DNA of 64,000 nucleotides from Nissolia schottii (Eukaryota; Streptophyta; Magnoliopsida; Fabales; Fabaceae). Numbering within the stretch: the first letter of the stretch is position 1; each line of letters opens with the position of its first letter. The notes under the pieces were generated by a model that was not told where the DNA came from, ran no database searches, and saw only the letters and a list, made by a program, of their open reading frames with translations. The stretch is from contig QANU01054243.1 of the NCBI GenBank assembly GCA_003254905.1, forward strand, positions 166,175-230,174. Direction: 5' to 3'. Shown here piece by piece: positions 37,509 through 49,206 of the stretch. The position numbers and the translations under genes are program-made.

Positions 37509-39617
37509 ATTATTGCGAGATAATTGATTACTCGTCTGACCCGAGATAAAATTGTGGGATAATTCAATGACATGTGGTGGGTTAAATAGATGGCATGGAG
37601 GATCATCTAATATATGGGGGGATAATTCGATGACCTGTGGGGGGTTAAATACATGGCATAGAAGACCATATAATATGTGGCGGGTTAATTCCATAACCTG
37701 AGAAATTAGTGTTGGAAATTTGATGGGCCGTATGACCCTTGAGATTATGGCGAGATAATTTGATTACTCGTCCGACCCGAGATAAAATTGTGGGTTAATT
37801 CAATGACCTGTTGTGGGTTAAATAAATGGCATGGATAATCATCTAATATATGGTGAGATAATTCGATGATCTGTGGTGGGTTAAATAAATGGCAAGGGGG
37901 ACCAGCTAATATATGGTGGGATAATTCGATAACCTGTGGTGGGTTAAATAGATGGCATCGAGGACCATCTAATATATGGCGGGATAATTCGATAACCCGT
38001 GAAATTATTGTCGGAAATTTGATGGCCGCTATGATTCTTGAGATTTAGGCGAGATAATTTGATTACTCGTCCGACACGAGATAAAATTGTGGGATAATTC
38101 AACGACCTATGGTGGGTTAGGTAGATTGGATGGAGGTCCATCTAATATATGGTGGGATAATTCGATGACCTATGGTGGGTTAAATACATGGGCATGGAGG
38201 ACCTTCAAATATGTGGTGAGTTAATTCAATAACTTGAGTAATTAGTGTCGGAAATTTGGTGGCCGTATGACCCTTGAGATTATGGCGAGATAATTTTATT
38301 ACTCGTCCGACCCGAGATGAAATTGTGGGATAATTCAATGACCTGTAGTGGGTTAAATAGATGGCATGGAGGAGCATCTAATATATGGTGGGATAATTCG
38401 ATAACCTGTGGTGGGTTAAATAGATGGCATGGAGGACCATCTAAAATATGGTGGACAATCAATAACCTGAGAAATTATTGTCAGAAATTTGATGGTCCGT
38501 ATGACCCTTGAGATTATGGCGAGATAATATGATTACTCGTCCGACCCGAGATGAAATTGTGGAATAATTCAATGACCTGTGGTGGGTTAAATAGATGGCA
38601 TGGAGGATCATCTAATAATATATGGCGGGATAATTCGATAACCCGTGAAATTATTGTCAGAAATTTGATGGCCGCGATGATACTTGAAATTATGACGAGA
38701 TAATTTGATTACTTGTCCGACACGAGATAAAACTGTAGGATAATTCAATGACCTGTGTTGGGTAAAATAGATGGCATGGAGGACCATCTAATATATGGTG
38801 GGATAAATCGATGACCTGTGGCGGGTTAAATAGATGGCATGGAGGACCATCTAATATGTGGTGGGTTAATTCAATAACCTGAGAAATTAGTGTCATAAAT
38901 TTGATGGCCCGTATTACCCTTGAGATTATGGCGAGAAAATTTGATTACTCGTCCGACCCGAGATAAAATTGTGGGATAATTCAATTACCTGTGGTGGGTT
39001 ACATAGATGGCATGGAGGACCATCTAATATATGGTGGGATAATTATTTGACCTGTGGTGGGTTAAATAGATGTCATAGAGGACAATCTAATAAATCGTGG
39101 GATAAGTCAGTGACCTGTGGTGGGTTAAATAGATGACATGTAGGACCATGTAATATATGGTGGGATAATTCGATGACTTGTGGTAGGTTAAATAGATGAC
39201 ATGGAGGACCATCTAATATATGGTGGTATAATTCGATAACCCGAAATTATTGTCGGAAATTTGATGGCCCCTATGACCTTTAAAATTATGACGAGATAAT
39301 TTGATTACTCGTCCGACCCGAGATAAAATTGTGGGATAATACATTGACCTGTGGTGGGTTAAATAGATGTCATGGAGGACGATCTGATAAATTGTGGGAT
39401 AATTCAATTTTACATAAAAAATGTGATTTAAAAATTTTGTTGATTAGCTAGATTGTTAAGGAAAAAGGAAGAAAAATCCTTTAAAAAGTAGGAAATTCAG
39501 GGTGGTGCGGATACAAGGCGGGCACAGACCGTCGGGTTTGAGTATGGAGCAAAAAATAAAAACTTGTTGGAGCATGGAGCAAAAAATGGGACAAGATTTG
39601 AGTGAACTAGGCGAGAA

Positions 39618-40035
39618 TTGGTAATGGAAAACCGTCCCTACAGCTTTGTGAAGGCGCTGGGTAACACGCATTCCCTGGAGGCAGAATTATGTGCCATCCT
39701 GATTGGTATTGAGAGTGATTCCGCAACAACTATTGTCCTTATTACCAAGCCTTCGAAAGTTCAACACCTTCACAGCAGAATAACTAGGCATATCAACATT
39801 ATTATTAACAGGAATTAGAATGTCAAGCTCAGCCACTCTCTCAGGGAGGAAAATTGCTTGGCAGATGGATTAGCTAACTGAATTTTAAATAAAGGAGGAG
39901 ACTTCATGGCCTACCTCTAGATTTATCAATTTTGTACCTTGATGATTGTTCTGGAGTTAGCTTTGCCCCGACCTTGTCGTATGTAGCTTCCTTTGTTTGG
40001 GCCTTAGTGCCCTCAACCATACATAAAAAAATATA
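39618..40035 (+). mobile_element. LINE 3' end with RNase H remnant
   Basis: The reading frame at 39618 gives SLEAELCAILIGIE, a plant non-LTR RNase H block. After a stop and frame change, HSLREENCLADGLAN (about 39833-39878) matches the domain's C-terminal block. There TGA replaces a tryptophan codon, and ILNKGGDFMAYL follows in frame. The 3' flank ends ccctcaaccatacataaaaaaa, as in LINE tails. The endonuclease and RT are missing. It is a 5'-truncated dead copy. Confidence 0.75.
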
Positions 40036-40858
40036 TATATTTCAAAACACTTGTCAAACAAACCATTTTCCTCTTATGTACAAGTAGGTCTAGAAGTGAG
40101 TCAAGTTAAAATTAACAAGGCTCATGACTTGCCTCGATAAAATATTGAGCTCGACTTAATAACAAACATGCCAATTTTTCAAGTTTAAGTTTAGATCAAG
40201 AAAAGCTCACGAACCATCTTAATTAAGATATAAACTGTGCATTTTTGGGTCAATAAGTTAAGGTACTAATCCATTAATACATATTTTATTTATCACATAA
40301 TTTATCTATTATACGCACAATTCAAAATTATCAAGTCACATTCATTTATTATAACCAACGTTCATATATATATATATATATATATATATCAAGCTAGTCT
40401 ATAAGTTGTTGAGTTGAACATAATAAAATTTAAGCTTGACTAATTTATTAATTATGGAGTTTACTCATGAAGTGACAAGCTCAACTTGTTAAGCTATTGA
40501 CGAAGCGAATAAAAAATATCTTATAAATTGACTTGACTCGATTGACTCTTATATAAAAGTAGTAATTGGTCAACACCTCATAAGTAATTCAATATTTCGA
40601 CTTATGTCAACAATTCATTTATTCATTTATTTATTTAGAGTTGTTTTAACTATTGAAAATAGAGTTGAAATCCGCATTACATGGACTGTTATGTTGAGTC
40701 TTTAATATATTTTTCCCTTGTCATCATAGGTCTCTTAAATATCCTGCAAAAACTAATTGGAGATCATAGGCCAGACCCATAAAATGTACACATGTACTTA
40801 GGCTTCATCATCAAAAAAAAAATGTTCATATGGCTATGGGGAGGGACAAATAATAATT
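40036..40858. other. Intergenic with TA microsatellite
   Basis: AT-rich DNA with a (TA)n tract at about 40367-40389. No gene seen. The last part is the 3' flank of the UBX gene. Confidence 0.5.
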
Positions 40859-42855
40859 TCACATAGGCTCCAAGAACAGGCTAGCTTTAGGGTACAAGCC
40901 AGCATCTTTGAGAGTCATTCTCATTTGATCAACACCATAAGCTCTTCTTGGGAAATTTGATATCAATCTATAGTTCTCAACCCCTGGCACGCCCAATGAA
41001 TCAATGTATGAGAAAATAGACTGGATTTTGTCACTGCACAAGAAAGCGTGCTCTCTTCTTTCCCCGTTTGGAAACCTTATCAATATCTGCCACATTAATA
41101 TTTGACAAAACATAACATAATTAAGTTCAACAACCCTAGCTGTATAAACTTTGGCATGCTTCTAATTTTGCGTATTGTAAGAATTAAAGTATATGTAAGT
41201 ACCTGTGTAGGTTGCGACTCACTTCCCCTGCTTGCAATTCCCTTAACTTGTTTTTGACCAATTGACTCGTTGGCTTTATTATTATGCTGTTTATTGGCAT
41301 TCACAGAATCGTTACTTAGCTTCCCATAATTTCTGGCATTCTGAGCTTCCACTGGCTTCTGAATTCTCTCTCTTGAAGGCAACTTCTTGCGTTTTTCTTT
41401 TTCCTATATTTAGGAAGAAATGTTGGTTAACTCATCATTCTAAAGGAAAGGAATGCAAAAAAAATTCTTGATACTCAATAACCTTTTTCCTACAATTGAG
41501 TTGTCCGAATCGTCATGCAACATGTTATTAACTCTTGAATAACTGTGTAAGGGTGTACATGATTGGTCAGGTCGGTTTGGGTGGGACCAAACTCAAACTC
41601 AACTTGAATTTTTGAGTGGATCAATTTTTTAAATCCTAACTCAACCTGATAATGACCCAACAAATGATTTACCTAAATTGAGACGACCCAACTTTTAAAT
41701 CATTCTAAGAGATTTGTACATTATATATAAGAAAGTCATAAAGTTTTATAAACAAAAAAACAAAATTAAGTGACATTTTATAATACATGTTTCAAAACAA
41801 GTTGCATCAATATCATAAACATTATAGTCCGTAAAATATTTTATTTAAAGCATAAAATTTTATAATTGATTACTAATTAATTAAAAAGTATATAACTTGA
41901 TAATTATATAACTTTAGGTGGAGCTGAGTCATAAACACCCTTATAAATAAATGATCTCTACTACTTTATTTCATCTAATAAACTCGTGATTTCTATGGAG
42001 CGTTCTAAAGAAGAAGAAAAAAATTGAGTTAGATTTAGTATGAGAGCAAATTTGGAGTTAAAATGTAGAGAGTGGAGGGAGGTATATATACACCTTGTCT
42101 ATTTGCAAAGCTGCAAGATAAGCAGCGTCTTGTTCTTCTCTAAGCCGACGGTCTGCTCTGATTTTTTCATCCTGCTTAGCCTTTCCACTTGCAAAAGCCA
42201 CTCCTTGTTCTTCCAATGTTGTCTGCAGAATCTCCACTAGCTCTGCCGGTGCAAGTGGCCCCTCAAGCTGAAACAAGTGCGCCAATTAGGCCAAAATATG
42301 CAAGTAAAAGGCAAGTGATGAGTCATTCAAACCAACCTGGTGCAGCACAGTCATGGTATCAGCGGGAGCAGGGGCAATGACAGCAGAGCATGGGAAGCTG
42401 GCGGGGCGAAGCATGGAAACCATTCTCAAACCCTCTCCTCTATCAGCGAGCGCTCCCCAGCAGACAAAGTTCACGTCAAGGAACTCCGTGACGAGCTCAG
42501 AACACAGCGTTTCCCTGCAGAAAACGCCCGCGAAAGGGTGGTCCGGCGAGTGGAGGTACATGAACATGAACTTGTGATCTTGCTCGGTTAACTTCACCGC
42601 TTCCGCGAGACGGCAGGCGTAGAAGAAAGGATGCTTGGTGCCGTATTGCTGCTCGAAACTTTCTAGAAAGGCCCATTCCTCTGGAATTACTTGGGGGTGA
42701 TCATGTGTCAACGGTGGAGGGGCAGCATCTTGTCGGTTTCTTCTTCTTCTCCCTATTCTCACATCCCCCATTGCCCTTGAGATGCCCCCCATTATGCTTC
42801 TTGGAAGGCTCGCCATCCGCCGAACCATCCCGTGATCCCTCGTCGGTGATGACAT
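40859..42855 (-). CDS. UBX-domain protein, plant PUX10-like (UAS + UBX)
   Basis: Four - strand exons: 42337-42855, 42094-42267, 41203-41403 and 40859-41086. All introns are GT-AG and phase 0. The product is 373 aa. Residues about 58-195 form a thioredoxin-like UAS domain (EEWAFLESFEQQYG, HKFMFMYLHSPDH, FVCWGALADRGEG). A charged, helical linker follows (about 200-235, EKIRADRRLREEQDAAYLAAL). The UBX domain spans 299-373 (IRFPNGERREHAF; NFPRRAYG). The FPR turn at 343-345 is the CDC48/p97 contact of UBX domains. Plant PUX10 relatives recruit CDC48 to lipid droplets for protein turnover. This predicted protein lacks the N-terminal UBA domain usual in PUX10 and begins with a basic, weakly amphipathic stretch (RRMASLPRSIMGGISRAMG). 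A missed upstream exon is possible. The frame appears intact. Confidence 0.88.
41548..41943. repeat. Candidate hAT-type MITE in UBX intron 2
   Basis: It lies in the intron between the second and third UBX exons (41404-42093). The ends TAAGGGTGT and ACACCCTTA are perfect inverts. The inner left arm (gattggtcaggtcggtttgggtggg) resembles the GC arm of the hAT MITE at 24475-24901, and the core is AT-rich. Flanking 8-bp duplications are not clear. No coding capacity. Confidence 0.5.
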
Positions 42856-45071
42856 AGCATATCAATCATGTAAGTGAAAGAGAGCTGTGATTGTCAAAAT
42901 ATTCAAGGGAATTGAATTTAACTATGATTGCCTTTATTTGGTGGTCTTCTTCTATACAACTCAAGAAGATTGTAGAAGCATGTTTTAGATGCCACTTCTT
43001 TTTTCAATAAACCTTTGAATTCGTCTTAGCGGCAAGCTGTTATGGATAATATTATATTTGTCTCTATGTTAAAAGTACTTAGTCATCGATTAGTTTGATT
43101 CACTTTTCACAAAGCTTAAACAAGATTCTTTGCTTGAGGCCAAAGCTGCCGTTCATTTCGGAAGTACGTACTACATGTCTATATGGAATAAGTGCACTTT
43201 GTGTGTGAGACCGTTAGAGTGTACCCACGCAGATTCGGGAATATGATGAATGAAATATAGCATCAAACTTATGCTTCTCCTACGTTCCCTTTTCATTATC
43301 CCAAAAATAAAGTACATGGCCTTGTGAATACTGAAGTTCATGTCATGTAATGTTGATTCCCACTATGGACTGCCGAAGCCCAATTGTTTGATTGGACTTC
43401 ATATCAGCTCGAAAGAAGGGTAGGAGAATGAGTATATTTGCACAATAGTGCAAAACACATTCAATGGGGCTCAAGCACCTTAGAATAAATACGTTCCTCT
43501 TTCTTAAATAACTTCTAAAACTAGTGAGAAATCAAACATTCAAGGTTTTGCAATTGCTGTTAATGAGAAATTCTCAGGCAATTTTAACGAGATAAATCAA
43601 GACTTTTCTCTGGAGCAAAGCCAGCTAAGTTCTGTTTATTGTTTCCAAAATAAAAATGGAGTAGCAGTGTAGCATCTTACAAAAATATATTACTGTGTTC
43701 CAATTAATAAATATTTTTTCTGTGATTATTAAAAAGATCAAATATTTATGGCTAATATTTTGTGGCAATATAGGTGCTATTGAAAGAATCCGAAACCTAA
43801 TTAATGGCTGTGAAAGGACTAATCATTAATCTCCTACCAATTGTAATGCATGACAACTGGTACAGGATGCCTCTGGATTTAAGACATCAACAATGTAATG
43901 CATGTATTGATCACAGCTTATGTAAGAACAAAGATATATATTGTAACACATCACTCACCTCTCTTTACACTTCTTTCATTACATTAACGTGCGTTAAAAT
44001 CAGAGTGTAGGTGTGTAAAAATTTGGATGGGCCCCAATGCAATAGATATATTAGCATTATTATTTCTTTTATAAAGGCCATTTAATTTCAGTGCTTTCAA
44101 AGGAGAATAATAAATAAAAAGGTGTTAATAATAGTGCTTGAGGAAGGAAGAACTTCCACTTGTTTTACACATGGGGTGTATGGCTTACTTATGCACTAGT
44201 ACGTTTAACAAATTTTCATATAATATAGGTTTCAATAGTGTTATTTTGACATTAAAAATGCTTAAACTCTATACACCGTGTATTAAGGGGAGACAAAATT
44301 GCTGTATTTGGTAAAAAAAAATAAAAGCTTTAACGTGGACAATAACAACACATGTGCGTATGGGATCAACACTCGTACACATGATATCAACGCATATTAA
44401 AAAAATGTATCAGCGTAATTATTTCTTAGTCTTCTAAACATATTCTTTCTCTGTCAAATCACACACTCTCTCCATTATGTCATACTGACTCTCCAATAGA
44501 GAAGACCCTCTCTCCTCTGCTCTCACTCTTTCCCTCATGTGTAAAGCTCACACACCACGACAATATCAACATAATAACAATAGGTATCAATGTAACAGAA
44601 ATAAGCATCAACATATTATAAAGGCATCAACTTGATACCTTTTCTTCTCTCCATTGCCCCCATTCTCTCCCTCCAGCGTCAAGCTCATTTATCCCATGAG
44701 TATCAACATAATAGAAATTTGTATGAATGTAATAGACAAAGATATCAACACAATGAAGATAGGTATCAACATATTCTTTCTCCAGATACCAACGTAATAG
44801 ACATATGTACCATCATAATGAAATAAATATCAACATATTATGAAAGTATATCAATGTTTATAAAATAAAAATATCAACATTCATAAGTTAATAGGTTAAC
44901 TTATTTTCCTTGATTTCTTCACTAATAAGTTAACTCTTCATTTAACCCCACTAGCAACCGCTGAAGTGGTTTGTTGATTTTGGAAATACTACATGTTTAT
45001 ATCAAATAAGTGCACTTTGTGTGTGAGACCATTAGATTGTACTCATGTAGACATGGGAATATGGTGTAATG
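42856..45071. other. Intergenic with diverged duplication and degenerate repeats
   Basis: About 100 bp at 43163-43262 (ataagtgcactttgtgtgtg, gagacc) recurs at 44983-45070, just before the Gypsy LTR. Between them, 44560-44880 carries many degenerate copies of a roughly 20-bp word (tatcaacataatagaaat). No gene recognised. Confidence 0.55.
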
Positions 45072-47495
45072 TGTTACGGGCTAGATACTGAGCTATGCTA
45101 ATTATGTTGAACGTCCGACATTTACGGGGTCCAACTCTGCGAAGTTAGACCTCTATGACGTTCAACTCTCGCGAGGTCTAACCTCTACGAGGTCTAACTC
45201 CACGAGGTCTAACCTCTACAAGGTCCAACTCGCACGAGGTCCAACCTCTACAAGGTCTAACTCCGCGAGTCCAACCCCTACAAGGTCTAACTCTCACTAG
45301 GTCTGACGTCTATGAGGTCTAACTCTGTGAGGTCTAACCTCTACGAAGTCCAAATCCTGTGAGGTCCAACTGATAAGTGTCTAATTTACACAATTCTGGA
45401 CTCTTAAAAAGGCACTTATTCGCTTATGTTTTAACAAATATCTAACTTAATTCCCCTATTTTGTAGGATTTTAAATATATTTTGGAAGAAGGATGCAAGC
45501 ATGGTTAATTAAGAAGAATCTCATAAAGAATGGAGCAAAAGGGGCAAAAGTGGAAAAGAGCTAAAAGACGAAGATTAGAGCAGGACCGCTCAGCGGCAGG
45601 AACCTATCGCTCAGCGCAGATAAGACAAAGCACCGCTGAGCGGGGCACCCTTAATAGCTCAGCGGTGCTGCCACCGGAGCAACTTGCAGCCGACGCATTT
45701 AATGCGCCAGCTGGAGCCAACTGGGTTGCGGCGCCGCCCCTGCAAAAGCTGCCGGCACATTTATTAAGCCGCGTGAAATGATGACGCCGCTCAGCGATAA
45801 CACCGTAATCGCTCAGCGGTGGTACCAAAACCGCTGAGCGATGCTCCCACTTTTTGCCTATAAATAGAGGGAGGCCGAGGCATTCAGGGATCCATCACCC
45901 ACCCATCACCTGCCATACCATTACTTCCATTCTCCATATTTTCTTAAGTTAGGTTTAGCAAGAAAGTTAGGGTTTAGAAGCATTCCTTAAAGGAAGTGCT
46001 GCCAGAGTTGCCAACAGTTGTAGGTCGTGGTGGACGTGTGGAAGCATTACACCACTCCTCTCAACCTACCATTGCTCTAAACCCCTGTAAGTTTGTAATC
46101 TATCCATGACGATGGATAGCTAACTTCTTTATTGTTGGGATTTGATGCGTTGTATTGCTTAAATGTATCCATCTTGACTTATGTATGACTCTATGATGTT
46201 CTATGATTTTAATGATTGATCTTACACTTAATGCTAGCTTTTGTTTAGTGTTTTGATTCTTCATTTGAGACTTACTTGTACGAGTGGAAGCTATACTAAG
46301 TAAGTTATAACCAAGTTAAGTTCAATCTTGCTATGCTAAAAGTTTGATTTAATGTTTAAATGTTGTGGACGTAAGTTACGATCATTTAATCTGACCTAGA
46401 TCAATTCATCTGATTCTTAGTTACCGTAATTGGAATGAAGAATTAGTCATTTTAACACCTGAAATAATGTCGGGCTTACTTTGTTAAATTTGAGTAAGAA
46501 ATTAACAAATCTAATAAAGGAAACCGAGTGATCTTAACATGCTCAAACGAGATGATTAAGTTAAGAACTGGTGGCGATAAAATCAAAAGAACTCATAGAT
46601 CATATTAACTGAGTCACTGGTTACATTGAGGTAATATTGCAATTCAAATCCCAACACCTTTCTCTACTTGCCTAAACTTAAGATCACTGTCGTTTTATAC
46701 TTTAGTTTATCTGCAATTTTTTCATTGCTAATTTACTCAACAAAAACCAATCATTTCCTATAAGCTTAAAGTAACACAATTCAAAGACGATTGTTTTAAA
46801 ATTATCAATCCCTGTGGAGATGATTATACCCGACTATACTGCAATCGGACTCCTTGAGAATCTGAAAGCTGTAAAAGAAGGATATATTAAATAAACGAAA
46901 GTGCAAACCCATTACAAAAAAAACTTTCAACACCAACCTCTACGAGGTCTAACTCCGCGAGGTCCAATTTCTACGAGGTCCAACCCCCGTGAGGTCTAAT
47001 GACGACCTAAGAGGTCCAAAACCACGAGGTCTCAGTTGGGCTTGATGAACTCAGGACATTGGACTGGGTTGAGAACTTACTATATACATGGTTTGCTCAG
47101 TATGCCAATAAATCTTATAAAGAAGAGTAGTGGCGACCTTGAAAACCTCTAAGTCTGTTATAATACATCTAAATCGAGATAAGATGGGCTACCCTCGAGA
47201 TATGGGGATCTAACATTTAAACACCTCTATCTTATCTTTACATGCTCATCTATAAAAGCACATAACTCTCACACTATCAAGTGTCACTCATTCCCTCTCA
47301 AGAGAATTCACCTAATTCTTATACTTACTTGAGTGTCTGAGTGCCTTTCTATGTACAACCCGTCGCCGCCGTCTCTCTAAGCAAGGAACCCGCTTGGAGC
47401 TTTCGTCCAAATGTTGGAGCTTTTCTCAAGGTGTCTTCCTCATCCTCTACTCATGTTCAAGTAATTTCGTTCCCTATATGAATTACTTTCAAACA
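45072..47495 (+). repeat. LTR of Gypsy element 2 (Tat-like), interrupted
   Basis: It starts TGTTACGGGC and ends AAACA at 47495, followed by the primer-site-like TTGGCGCCATCTGTGGGGA (47496). It is homologous to the 3224-3793 LTR: the same start, tataaaagcaca box (about 47254), CTTACTTGAGTGTCTGAGTG, and GTTCCCTATATGAAT. The upstream part is a minisatellite of gaggtctaacctctac words (45120-45370 and 46938-47015), split by the nested solo LTR at 45371-46932. Without the insert the LTR is about 857 bp. Confidence 0.83.
45371..46932 (+). repeat. Solo LTR nested in Gypsy LTR
   Basis: It starts TGATAAGTGTC and ends TTTCAACA, flanked by a perfect 5-bp target duplication CCAAC (45366-45370 and 46933-46937). 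The length is 1562 bp. A TATA box (TATAAATAGAGG) is at about 45860, and seven copies of CGCTCAGCG or its complement lie just upstream (45586-45840). The 3' part has the caatccctgtggagatga phrase (46807-46824) seen at many plant Gypsy LTR ends. No internal region remains, as expected after LTR-LTR recombination. It is also relatively young or well preserved, since both target sites are intact. Confidence 0.88.
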
Positions 47496-47955
47496 TTGGC
47501 GCCATCTGTGGGGAACTTGATACTATTTAATAAGTATCAGATTACCCCTTATTCAGGTGCTCTGACGGAAGCCAACAATATCGCTGCAAACCCCCTCTTC
47601 CTCCCTAAGGTCGGGTAGGAATGCCTTAAGAAGGAGCCGGGAACTTGAAGCAGCATGAACCTAATCCCCGAGATGGACTACTTGGGTCTATAACAGGGAA
47701 ACCAATAGTCGACACATCCCATCTCGGGTGGTTGTTCCAAATTCTCGGAACGACATAGACCCCGCGAGATTATCCTCGGACATCGAGACCCCATCGACCG
47801 ACAAGAGCAATGTCTCAAAGCTTTAGAGCGAAGAGACAAACCCAAGAAAAATGAGCGAAGAGACTAGGACCAAAGGGGGGCTAATTAGAGACCTAAGTCT
47901 CCACAGTGAGTGGACCACCACAAGTCTCCGGCCGAAAAGATCCCCTACCCCTATT
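47496..47955 (+). mobile_element. Gypsy element 2 leader, truncated
   Basis: The primer site and leader are homologous to 3794-4270 of element 1 (gggaacttgatac, agattaccccttat, atcgctgcaaa, gatcccctacccc). Similarity stops at 47955, where an AT-rich tandem repeat begins. No gag or pol remains. Confidence 0.8.
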
Positions 47956-47959
47956 TTTT

Positions 47960-49150
47960 TTTATTTTAATGATTTGTATTTATATAGTTATAAACATTAT
48001 AATAGATAAGTATTTACTAAAAAGTATAGCAGGTAAGTAATTTTCTTTTTATGGATAAAAATTATTCTTTTAGTTACATTGAATTTATGTTGCAGGAATT
48101 TAAATAACACCCAATTTATTAGTGTTACGTTATGTTTTTTTTAAAAAAAATTAATGATTTATATATTTTTATTTTTAATTATTTATATTTATATAGTTAT
48201 AAAATATATATTATATATGTATTTACCAAAAAAATATAATAGATAAGTAATCTTCTTTTTGTGGGTAAAAAAAATTCTTTCAGTTACATTGAATTTATAT
48301 TTTACGAATTCAAATAACACCCAATTTATTATACTTATGTCAAGTATTTTTTTTAATTTTAATGATTTATATTTAGAGAATTATAAACTCTATAATAGAT
48401 AAGTAATCTTTTTTTTTGGTAAAAAAGATTCTTTTAGTTACATACATTTTATGTTTTAGAAATTCAAATAATTCCCAATTCATCAGTTTTTTTTTCCTTA
48501 TAGTATTATTTTTATAATGATTAGTTTTTATTCAGTTATAAACTTTATAATAGATAAGTATTTACCAAATAAATATAATAGGTAAGTAATCTTCATTTTG
48601 TAGGTAAAAAAGATTCTTTCAGTTACATTGAATTTATGTTTTATGAATTCATATAACACCCAATTTATTATCCTTACCTTATGTATTGTGTAATTTTAAT
48701 GATTTATAATTATATAATTATAAACCCTATAATAGATAAGTAATCCCTTATGGTGGCTAAAAAAAATTCTTTCCATTACATTGAATTTATATTTTAGGAA
48801 CCTTAAAAAAAAATTATATTTTAGGAACTCCAATAACTCAGTTTATTATTTTTGCTTCAAGTATTTTTTAATATTACCAATTTATATTTATTTAGTTAAA
48901 AATCAAATATAATAGATAAGTAATCTTTTTTTGTGGGTAAAAAGATTCTTTCAATTACATTGAATTTATGTTCTAGAAATTGAAATAACACCCAATTTAT
49001 TCTTGCTACATCTAGTGTTTTTTCATTTTAATGATTTATATTTATTTAGATATAAACCGTATAATAGATAAGTAATATATTTTTCTGGTAAAAAATATTT
49101 TTCAGCTACATCGAATTTATATTTTAGGAATCTTAAAAATATCATGCTTT
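47960..49150. repeat. AT-rich tandem repeat, seven units
   Basis: The word pair taataGATAAGTAATC ... TTACATTGAATTTAT recurs at about 48079, 48279, 48435, 48620, 48776, 48953 and 49106. Spacing alternates between about 155 and 180-200 bp. Units are well diverged. It directly follows the truncated Gypsy leader and ends at the next Copia element. Confidence 0.8.
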
Positions 49151-49206
49151 AGGAATTCTATAAAGGAATAGTATAGGAATAGCACAGTAGAAGAGTTGTA
49201 ACAATA

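Larger units (their letters stand above)
29505..39411. repeat. Higher-order satellite / minisatellite complex (about 9.9 kb)
   Basis: Three blocks of tandem monomers (about 29785-31838, 33276-36036, 37509-39411) alternate with spacer copies. Monomer A is 63 bp, measured from successive gataattcgataacc at 33653 and 33716, and includes tgtggtgggttaaatagatg and gcatggaggaccatctaat. Monomer B is about 110 bp (gtgaaattattgtcggaaat ... ttgattactcgtccgaccc ... gataattcaatgacct) and shares its last about 15 bp with A. One B is usually followed by one to four A units, so the block is itself a compound repeat. Matching spacer landmarks recur about 4.2 kb apart (31.84 and 36.04 kb), giving a second level of order. 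No gene is present. Confidence 0.92.

Noticed and set aside
29505-39411. CRISPR-like array
   Set aside because: Repeats are directly adjacent 63-bp monomers without unique spacers, in a plant genome with introns. This is satellite DNA.
45530-45828. Frames of 74-83 codons in the solo LTR
   Set aside because: They cover the palindrome cluster on both strands, have no similarity, and lie in LTR control sequence.
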